A stretch of 64,000 nucleotides of DNA from Physcia stellaris (Eukaryota > Ascomycota > Lecanoromycetes > Caliciales > Physciaceae), in contig JABSSW010000052.1 of the NCBI GenBank assembly GCA_018902385.1, forward strand, positions 278,295 through 342,294. Reading direction: 5' to 3'. Below the pieces are notes generated by a model. It was not told the DNA's origin. It was given only the letters and a program-made list of their open reading frames with translations, and made no database searches. Position numbers and translations under genes: made by a program. Shown here in pieces: positions 21,070 to 29,332 of the stretch. Positions within the stretch are counted from its first letter, which is position 1; each line of letters starts with the position of its first letter.

Positions 21070-22743
21070 GTGGCCCACCCCAGCCTGGACCAAAGGATAA
21101 GTCTTGACTGGAGAAACCTCCCAACTCGATCCCAGATCATGAGTGCCTTAATCGGAATCTTGATAAATATTGACTCCCAAGGTGTCCTGAAAGAGGTATC
21201 AGACAAGAAGACGGACAGAATCTACGACACCGTGGATTTACCAAACCCTTATGGTGGCTACCGCCGCGCGATCATTAGATGGAACAATCCAATCGAGAAG
21301 AAGGTGGAAACAAATACGGTAATGCAAAACTCTAATGCGCAGGTTGCAGTATCAACGCTGACTCTGTGCAGATGTACTTTGCCAAGATGGTCGTTGTCAT
21401 ACGTTATGTTCTTGACCATGTCGACACACAATTCCCTTACACGCAAAGGCGGGCCCAGTACGCGTTAGGCATGCCCACTTCAACCCTCAAATCTTTGATC
21501 ACAGACCTGGCCTGTACAGTCAACATGCATCCAGCCAACCTAGGCTTAACGACTGAAGATGACGGTAGACTGTATTTCGGTAAGAAGATGTACGTGCGGG
21601 TATACATAGCAGAAAATCTCTTCCAGTTGGCGGAGAAGCTAAAGCACGTCAATCGAGAGGACCACCGAGTATTCTCGGAACATGTAAGGAGGAACTGTAC
21701 CCTCAAGGACTTGCATTCAGACGACACGATACCGTCGAGGGTGATGGATATTGATTTGCGGAAGACTGTACCGGTCGCAGTGATCATTGTCGAGCACAGG
21801 AACCTGGCCACATCATTTGATTGGTTCAAAGAGAACATCAAAGGCTGTCTCATTATCATGGTACGTACAATCTCCAAGGTGATGAAGTTCTCATGACTGA
21901 CTTACGTTTACAAAGACCGCGGGCTATCCATCAGCATCAACCCGCGAATTCCTTCACCTTCTTGACAAGATAATGCCTTCTCATGTTCCTTTCTTGTACT
22001 ACACCGACCTCGACTTTCAAGGCTGTCATATTTTCACTACTCTCAAATATGGCTGCAAGGCGACCGTTTGGGCTTCAGAAATCCAAATATGCCCTCGAAT
22101 GGTGTGGGCCGGACCGAGCGAGCGACAAATATTAGACTTCCATGAACGAGAATTCCCGAAGGAGGAGTACACCTGCAAAGAGAAGAGTACATGGGATCAT
22201 CGGCTCAAGCAACTCAAAAAGAAGATGAAGCACACCGCGAATCGTGTCGATAAGACCCTTATGGCCGGCATGGAGCATAGCAACGTACTACGTGACGAAC
22301 CCGAGCTTTCCTCGGAACTTGCGAGAATGATGGCTGGTGGCAGTGTAAGTAATCCGAAGAGTCGTAGCTGTCCATGGAGGCTGACTGTGAGCTGGCTCTA
22401 GAAATGCCACATAGCTTTGCTTTCGGATGGTATCCCTAACGGTACTGAATGGTTCATAATTCAAGACATTGATGCACGTTGCGGGGTGGTTGTGGGAGCT
22501 CGTCCCGTTGCACCGCAGACTCAAACTTTTCAGGCTACTCCCGTTGCAGCGCAGACCCAAATTGCTCAGGCTCCTCCCGTTGCAGCGCAGACCCAAGCTG
22601 CTCAAGAGTTCAGCGATCGAACAACACAGGTGTCGACCTCCCCCGACCGCTCAACTCCAAAAGCGTTGCAGTCTTTCATCAAGCGACTCCTCAATAGAGA
22701 GAGGGACGGCACAGAGCTACGCGAACAGAACAACACTGAATGA
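21070..22743 (+). CDS. SPO11/TopoVI-A-like protein
   Basis: SPO11 makes the DNA double-strand breaks that start meiotic recombination by a tyrosine transesterase reaction. Exons: 21,070-21,318, 21,372-21,860, 21,916-22,344 and 22,402-22,743; all introns are phase 0 with good sites, giving about 502 residues. Exon 2 has the winged-helix region around PYTQRRAQYALGMP, whose single Tyr is in the place of the catalytic Tyr (families usually have YY). The TOPRIM part has the metal Glu in VIIVEHRNL and the acidic pair in YYTDLDFQG, followed by TLKYG. The tail has three 12-residue Gln/Ala/Pro repeats. A 5' intron (21,006-21,069) would assemble the start codon across the junction, GCGA|TGGCC; otherwise the first ATG is at 21,139. 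Strongly diverged from the usual SPO11. Confidence 0.8.
22500..22611 (+). repeat. 36-bp coding repeat, about three units
   Basis: Tandem units around CCCGTTGCAGCGCAGACCCA inside the last exon of the SPO11-like gene. The length is a multiple of three, so the frame is kept and the protein gains a P-V-A-A-Q-T-Q type repeat. Confidence 0.85.
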
Positions 22744-23407
22744 ACCTGGCAGGCGCTTCCGAGTATCTCGGATCACAGTAAGAGCAGAATCGATCAAAGA
22801 TGAAGAGCATGTCAGAGGTTGAGAAGGGCTTCAGGGTTAGACCGTGTACGGGGCCTTTGCTGTACCTAAACCTTGAGCTTACATAGCATGTACGAGCTTT
22901 GCGGTCGTCGAACGGATCATACTCTCTCCAGTTGCTCACATGTTCTCCACTCTTTCTGTCCTCAACACCTGGCTGTAGCTGACGAAATCGGACTGTCACA
23001 CAGCAAAGTACTTGTACACGCGGAATCGAAGGACAACTAGGAAGCGCGATTCCCCTGCAGAAGCAGAATACTTTAATCTACTTACATCCTGAATGGGTGA
23101 GGCTAAGTGCGTTCTCCGAGTATGAATTTAGAGTAGGTTTGTTCCAACTGCGGGAATAAGACAGCAGCTGGGACTGCCGGTTACACAGAAATCTCCGTGG
23201 TATCACACTGCAATCACCTAAATCATTCCTTGAATAGTGCATGCGCTCACCATCACTCTCTCTGAGTCAATTTGCTCCGTGATCGGCACCCCTAGTCGTG
23301 ACTGACTTCCACAGCAGGATTCTGGACCTTTGATATATACATAATCTCTTGGATAGGTTGTATCGGTGTGAGTGCAAATCTTGCTTTATTAGCGAGCTTT
23401 CTAAGAT
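22744..23407. other. no recognisable gene; upstream of P450 remnant
   Basis: Intergenic sequence between two plus-strand genes. No domain-like frame is seen. Confidence 0.45.
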
Positions 23408-23950
23408 ATGTCAATCATCGGTCTCTGTAGCTTTCTACTCGCTCATCCGTGGCTCACATTCTCCTTTCTTGCAATATCCTATCAGTGCACCAGAGCTATC
23501 CACCGCATCAGGTTCCATCCACTAGCGAGATTCCCGGGTCCAAAACTAGCCGCAATCACGAGATGGTTGGTCACGCCTCGATAACTAGGAGCGCGGCTGA
23601 ACAAAACAGGTACGAAATATACTACGAGATCATCTTGGGGGGTATCTTTGCCGACAAACTAGACGTCCAGCACCAGCGATATGGTAGGTTAAACCGCATC
23701 TTCGATGCTCTAAAAGTGAAATAACTGAAATATGGATATGTTCAGGCCCTATCGTCCGTATCAATTCTTTTGAAGTTCACATCGATGATCCCACCTATTA
23801 CAGCAGTCTATATAATTTCGATTCCCACCTCGAGAAACGGGATTATCATGTTGTTCCTTTCGGGACAACCCATAATTCGTATCTCATATACTTGTGCTTG
23901 TTGACTCTCGGCAAGCGCGTAGTTTCGCCCCATCTCTGAGCACGCTACAT
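23408..23950 (+). pseudogene. cytochrome P450, N-terminal part
   Basis: The ATG at 23,408 starts a membrane anchor followed by [19 protein letters not shown], the Pro-rich hinge of a microsomal fungal P450. Two introns are clear: donor GTTGGTC in the RW codons to acceptor AAAACAG (about 23,567-23,610), and G|GTAGGTT to GTTCAG (to about 23,744). The product then reads YEIYYEIILGGIFADK, YGPIVRINSFEVHIDDP and onward to about VVPFGTT near 23,870, after which similarity stops and stops appear (23,936). The helix C region and what follows are missing here; the gene resumes at about 26.18 kb. Between them lies the H3-like segment on the opposite strand. Confidence 0.85.
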
Positions 23951-24059
23951 TGGTGACCTAGATTAAATCTATGATCTTTTAAAATTGAATCACGAGAATA
24001 ATGATGGGAATAAATCGTGCGATTTGTTATTGCATTTCCTAGCTTCAAATCTAGACTAG

Positions 24060-25657
24060 CTATGTTTCATCAAGACGACTTCGGCTTGCCGCTTGCATAT
24101 GAAGCGGGAGAAGGGCCAACCCCAAATTACTCATCAGCTGCTTGCAGAGCGCCATGTCTTTTGCCTGGATGGTGACTCGTCCGGCGTGGATAGTGAGGAG
24201 GTTGCAATCTTGGGAACTCAGCATTTTTGAAAGGTAATACACCGGGGTAATGCTTGTAAGCTTACTGGACATGAAAGCAACCATGGGTCTTCACAGTAGG
24301 GGTCTTCACAGTAGCTTTTTTTCGACCTCGCAGACCTCGCAGACCTCGCAAGCAGAAATTTTCGCACCTTAACGTGACTGCAAAATAAATTTGTCGAATC
24401 ACATTCAACGCTAAATTCAGAGTTTTAACGAGCTCAACAAGCCTTACGAGTACTCGTAATGCTCGTTAGTTAATCGATCTCGCGAGACCGATTAGTGTTC
24501 GCAGATTTCGCAATAACGCATTTCATCGCACAACAACAGTACACGCACACGATTTATTTTATTTTATGAATGTTGTTGTGTATGTTACTTCAAATCTATT
24601 TCGTAATTAAAGTTTATTCACAATGCTACATGTATGTATCGTCATGTTATGAAATTTCAGAAGTTTTGATGTTCTTTGAATAAACTGTGGCATACCTTTA
24701 GCGTCTTCGCAGAAAATTGAACCGGAGTGAGAACGAAAAAAAGTTACTGTGAAGATCTCTAGTAACTTTTTTTCGTTTTTGTTTCGGATCAATTTTATGC
24801 GAAAACGCTAAAATCATGCAACAGTTTATTCAAGGAATATCAAGATTTTCTATTATTATTTTCTGTCATACGAATAACATGATCATACATGATGATACGA
24901 TGAATTGAATTTCTACATCGAAATGTACAGTATTATTCGTATGAAAAAGCTCTTTTATCGTGTGCGCGTAGTATTGTTGTGCGATGAAATGTGTTGTTGA
25001 ACAACGCGAAATTACAGTAACGAGCTCTAATCGATCTCGCGAAACCGATTAGCTTACGAACATTACGAGTACTCGTAGAGCTTGTTGAGCTTGTTAAGAT
25101 CCTGAATTAAGCGTCGAATGTGATTCGATGAAATTAAACTGCAATCACGCTAAAATGCGAGAATTTCTGCTTGCGAGATCTGCGAGATCTACGAGGTCGA
25201 AAAAAAGCTACTGTGAAGATCCCTCATATATGCTTCAGTGGCTTCTTGCAGTGCTTCCAAGGCGGAAGCCGTGATTCGAAAGTTTGCCTCCGGATCTTCC
25301 CTCTTTGCGTCATAAACGAGTTCGCGCACCAATTTGCAGAAGGAAGCCGAGGGGATCAGTGTGTCGGTCGATCTCTGGTGCTGACAGATCTCACGGAGAG
25401 CGCGGGTCCCAGGCTTGAAGTGGTACGTCTTCTAATCAAGCGTCAGCTGTTGCTTCCAAATGCACTAGCCATATGTTGTACCTTGGCTCTGGTGCTTGTG
25501 GCGGCTGTTGTAGTGGCTGGGTTTCCGCCAGGTTTATGCTTGCCGCCTCCGAGGAAACCGCCTCGAATAGTCTTCTTGGGGGCTGCACTCACAGTTGTCA
25601 GTGCTGATGACAGCAATTGCATTACCCATACGCATTACCTTGCTTAAGACGTGCCAT
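24060..25657 (-). pseudogene. histone H3-like gene, split by a foldback element
   Basis: Exons on the minus strand: 25,657-25,639 (MARLKQ, like the H3 N-terminus), 25,582-25,482 (tail, Gly/Lys/Thr-rich), 25,431-25,225 and, beyond the insertion, 24,281-24,266 and 24,208-24,060. The fold is plain: FKPGTRALREI, STDTLIP, FCKLVREL, a longer loop 1 (KREDPEANFRI), then ALEALQEATEAYM. At this Met a 940-bp palindromic element interrupts the gene. On the far side the frame continues with VAFMSN, an intron, then CNLLTIHAGRVTIQAKDM, the last helix. Without the insert the product would be about 163 residues against 136 for H3. The long loop 1 recalls CENP-A-type variants; RVTIQ recalls canonical H3. No other stop or frameshift is seen, so the break looks recent, or the gene may be expressed as a shortened product. 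Confidence 0.85.
24285..25224. mobile_element. foldback (palindromic) element inside the H3-like gene
   Basis: A long inverted repeat. The left arm begins GGGTCTTCACAGTA; this is repeated once and then runs AGCTTTTTTTCGACCTCG. The right arm ends CGAGGTCGAAAAAAAGCTAC and then TGTGAAGATCCCT. Complementarity continues through CGAGTACTCGTAATG, ATCGATCTCGCG, TTTCATCGCACAACAA and AAACTGTTGCATG-like blocks to a centre near 24,757-24,780, where another pair of end-like sequences meets (AAAAAAAGTTACTGTGAAGA and AGTAACTTTTTTTCG). Each arm is about 460 bp and the arms have diverged, so this is not a simple assembly mirror. CAT flanks both ends (24,282-24,284 and 25,225-25,227) and fits a 3-bp target duplication. 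No transposase frame is visible; it is non-autonomous. Confidence 0.8.
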
Positions 25658-26180
25658 TGCTTGAGGTTGACTGTATTACCGAGAGACTCGGAGGAGGGAA
25701 TTGCGGCGTTGCAGAAATCACGAGAGATTTGTCTTTCAGGAATTCAATGAATAGAAAATGAGGGTCAAGATCGTGAGGCGGTGTGCTAGGTATAAGTAGT
25801 GGAGAGCGTTCAGCGTGAGTAATTGTCGTTCTGCTTTGGTAAGCGAGAAGGCGAGTTGAAGAGGGGAGTGGTGGAGGGGGGGAGTGGTTGCGGAGCGGAG
25901 TGGTTGCGAAGCGGAGTGGTTGCGAAGCGGAGTGGTTGCGAAGCGGAGTGGTTGCGAAGCGGAGTGGTTGCGAAGCGGAGTGGTTGCGAAGCGGAGTGGT
26001 TGCGAAGCGGAGTGGTTGCGAAGCGGAGTGGTTGCGGAGTTGTGAAAGAGTCTTGGTGAAAACCGGAATTTAAATGAATCAGGGCTTACTAAGGGCCGGT
26101 AAATTCCGACGGGCGGCAATTTCCGGCTCCTCGCTTAAGTGCATAGCCGGTGAATAGCACTTTATGTTCGAGACAGGCCT
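25658..26180. promoter_or_regulatory. upstream region of the H3-like gene, with minisatellite
   Basis: Upstream of the H3-like start lie the short block CCTCCTCCGAGTCTCTCGG (minus strand, about 25,680-25,700), also found near 8.44 kb, then the 16-bp minisatellite. At about 26,110-26,145 lies a motif shared with 8,896-8,925. The P450 sequence resumes at about 26,180, so the right edge of the H3-carrying segment lies in or near this region. A minus-strand frame of 127 codons (25,736-26,119) is a translation of the minisatellite and is not taken as a gene. Confidence 0.5.
25882..26041 (+). repeat. 16-bp minisatellite, ten copies
   Basis: Ten head-to-tail copies of GAGTGGTTGCGAAGCG, almost identical; the first has GGAGCG at its end and the last is cut at GGAGTT. 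The unit is not a multiple of three, so any translated product repeats every 48 bp. Confidence 0.95.
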
Positions 26181-27439
26181 TCCAACCGGTCATACAACTC
26201 TGTAATTCTCTCAACCAGGCGGAGTCTTTGCAGCAACCTGTCACATATGTACCGATGTATGACGGGTGACATTATAACCAGCTATACCATGGGCAAGTCC
26301 TACGAACTACTTTCCCGACCTCAGGAAAGCGAAAGTTACCTCGATGCATTCGCTTTCACCTTTCGGCTGCTGTGGCTGCTGAGGGAGACACCATATCTCA
26401 CACACCTGATAAGATGGATCGGCAAGACAGCAGGCAGATGGATGACTTCGAAATCCATCATCCCTACACTGCTGCGATGGCAATGGGTACATTACCGCCC
26501 TCAAATACCCTTCAACTTCAATAGCTAAACAATACAGACGATCGACACTTAGCTTCGAAACCTTAAGCGCATCGGCCTAGCTCCGTCGCCCCTAACCTCA
26601 ATAATGCTCTCGTACATCTACAACTCCCTCCCTCCCGAAGAAAAAACAGCTCAGCATCTCCACGATACAACCAACATGCTCCTCGCCGCAGGCTTCGAAA
26701 CCACGGGCTTCACGCTCACGACCGCAACGTACCACGTCCTCGCGCGTCTCCAGCATGAATTGCATACCCATATCCCTTCAATCTCTACAGCGTTATCATG
26801 GCCCACCCTATCCAAGCCCCCTATCTCTCTGCGGTAATCAAGGAATCCCTACGCCTATCTCTGGGAGCAATCACGCGCTTACCGAGAGTCAATAAGCACA
26901 AGGATATGAGATATGGAAGCTGGGTTATCCCGAAGGGGACGGCGGTGAGTATGTCTCATACTTGTATGCACTATAACGAGGATGTATTCCCGGACCCGAA
27001 AGCGTTTAGGCCGGAGCGGTGGTTGGGAGGCCAGGAGGAGTCGAAGCGGTTGGAGAGGTATTTGGTGCCGTTCTCTAGGGGTGGGAGGAGCTGTATGGGG
27101 ATTCAGTAAGCCTCCTTCCCATCCCTTCCCTTTCCTTTCCCTGTTCCGTTTTGATTTCTTATACCTATTTCCCTTCCCCTCCCTTTGATATTGGCTCCAG
27201 AGGTGGCCACCCTCGATCTCCCTACCCCATGAGCTAATTCCCCCACCCCCAGCCTAGCCAACGCAGAGCTCTACCTAACCCTCGCAACCCTCTTCCGCAC
27301 CTACGACTTCCAGCTCTACGACACCACCCTAGCGGACGTGGCGCCCGCGCGGGACTTCTTCGTCCCGGTGCCTGAGCCGGGGGGGAATGGGTTGAGGGTT
27401 CTTGTTCGCCCACTCAGTGATCGCACTCCTATCCCATGA
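26180..27439 (+). pseudogene. cytochrome P450, C-terminal part
   Basis: This continues the P450 begun at 23,408. Landmarks in order: CMTGDIITSYTMGKS (about 26,256), the I-helix oxygen-binding motif AGFETTGFTL (about 26,690), the K-helix KESLRL (about 26,842), FRPERWLG (about 27,006), and the heme-binding loop FSRGGRSCMG with its Cys ligand (about 27,074). A 147-nt intron (27,106-27,252) precedes the last exon, LANAELYLTLATLFRTYDF, ending at 27,439. Lesions: near 26,818 the frame shifts by one at a run of five C where six would restore ALSWPTLSKPP into YLSAVIKES; the exon after the intron at about 26,490-26,545 soon meets a stop; and roughly 60 residues before 26,180 are absent. With the interruption at 23.9-26.18 kb this is a dead gene. 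Nearest groups are fungal P450s of the trichodiene-oxygenase or benzoate-hydroxylase kind; the substrate is unknown. Confidence 0.88.
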
Positions 27440-27739
27440 CCTGGTACCCACGCGATTTGTCCTGGGAGTTCGAACTGCTGTGGTTTGGCGTATGCGATAC
27501 TTGCTTGCTCCACGCATAGGATTGACCTCGCATCTTGGGTCGACAAAGATTGGGCATGGAAGAGCAACATTTCTGACATCACTGCATGGTGATTTGCGGA
27601 TCATGCTTGCGGTTATAGTGATAGTGATTTTATGAAGTAATGAACAGATGTGCTATCTAATCGAGGAACGGTACACGTCTCTTTGCGATGAAGATAGTAG
27701 TGCATGATCTGTACTTGGTAAGCGATGCGATTCCTCGGG
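27440..27739. other. no recognisable gene
   Basis: P450 3' flank; nothing seen before the repeat array. Confidence 0.5.
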
Positions 27740-28990
27740 ATTCATCAAGCGATCTACGGTCACCCGACTTCGATCAAAACCAAAATATGATCATATCTTC
27801 ATGTCGGCTTCATATGCTTTGTGCCAAACCCGGGTAAGCGTATTGTCATATTGGGTGTTTCGGTGGGTGATGCATGAGATGCACACCAGACCACACCATA
27901 GGATACTAGATCATGAGACGGGGAACATTGTATCTGTCGGAAACTATCGAGGGATTTACGATTATCCGACTTTGGGCGATGGCAGAAGATGATTGTTTTT
28001 TTCATCCCATTTCTCGTGTTGATTTCATGTCATCTTCATACCCCTTATCAAACACGGGTAAGCGTATTATCACATGAGATTGGATGATGCATGGGAGGCA
28101 GAACAACATCACACATAGGATATCAACTAAATCATGAAACAGGAGACGTTGTATTTCTCGGGAAACACCAAGGAATCTAGATACGATACCCCGACTTCGA
28201 TCAAAACCAAAAATATAATTGTATCTTCAAGTCGACTTCATACCCCTTATTCCAGACCCGAATAAGCGTATCATCGTTTTGAATCATGCATGAAAAACAA
28301 AATCGCACCATACCAGAGCGTGGGAGACTGGATCATGGGACGGGGAACATTGCATCTCTCGAGAAATATCGAGGGATCTAGGTACGGTTACCCGACTTCG
28401 GATCGAAGCTGAATATGATTGTCTCCTTCATTCGGCTTCATATGCCTGGTGCCGAACTCGGGTAAGGGGATTGTTATGTTGGGTCATGCATGAAAGACAG
28501 GATAGCATCAAATCAAAGCATGGGATATTAGATCATAGAACGGAGAACTTTGTTTTTTCGAAAGATATCGAAGAATCTACGATGCTATGATTTGGGACGG
28601 AAGCTGAATATAATTCGTTTTCTTCATGTCCGCTTCATATGCTTCGTGCCGAACATGGGTAAGGGGACTGTCATGTTGAGTGTAGCGGTAGATGATGCAT
28701 GAAAGGCACACCAGAGCATGGGATAGTGATTGTGTAGATTACCTAGTGATTGCTTACACTAGTGACATTCTTTCAACAGTCTTTGCTGCGATGGAGATAG
28801 TAAGTGGCGAGCGTGCACTATCTCATGATCTGGTAGTGGTAGTCCTATCTTAATACTATGATAGACACATCGACATGAAAACTCCCGATTACCCGACTTC
28901 GGGTGGGAGCTGAAGATGATTGTCTCCTTCATGCCGATTTCACATGCCTTGTTCCAAAGTCGGGTAAGCGGATTATCATATTAGGCCGAT
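27740..28990 (+). repeat. tandem array of a 200-bp repeat, about six units
   Basis: Units are anchored by CTTCATATGCNTNGTGCC then NAACNCGGGTAAG, with the GGGTAAG block ending near 27,840, 28,063, 28,271, 28,467, 28,667 and 28,970. Spacing is about 198-223 bp, and about 300 bp for the last, which carries extra sequence. Each unit also has GATGCATGA, CATGGGATA, a GGAAC or GGAGAACTTTG block, ATATCGAGGGATCTA, and TTACCCGACTTCG. TTACCCGA and TCGGGTAA are inverted, enclosing about 75-80 bp, so each unit can fold. Units have drifted by many substitutions. No frame is conserved among them, so this is a non-coding repeat. Single copies lie at 4.1 kb (inverted) and 35.4 kb. Confidence 0.85.
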
Positions 28991-29332
28991 GAAAGTGCCT
29001 TGGAGGCTTGGGAGTGAAGTGGAACGAAAGAAGGAAAAAAGAGAGGGGCGCGCAAGGCTTGGCAATATCAAATTCACCTATGATCGCGACACAGTTCCGG
29101 CATCACGGCTCGGCTATTGAGGTACCTACCACCGCGGCTGATGGCATAAAGTGTATTGATGCTAAAGCCAGCGGTGCTCAGCTCAAGGCAGCTCGCAGTT
29201 GGATGCTAATTAATACCTATCCCTTCTACTTAACACAAACAGCCAGTCCCCCAATCCTCAAGCTAAAGCCTATTCCCCAAGCTATAGAGCATATAAATAA
29301 ATTGCGTTGGCCCACGTCTTTCTCTGGAAAGA
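28991..29332. other. no recognisable gene
   Basis: Spacer between the array and the 3' end of the transporter gene. The plus-strand frame here has no motif. Confidence 0.5.

Noticed and set aside
24607-24792. Transposase in the foldback element
   Set aside because: The only frames are short and AT-rich, lacking any DDE motif.
25736-26119. 127-codon minus-strand frame upstream of the H3-like gene
   Set aside because: It is a translation of the 16-bp minisatellite and flanks; no independent support for a protein.
27740-28990. CRISPR array
   Set aside because: Units are about 200 bp, diverged, without short identical repeats and unique spacers, and the DNA is fungal.
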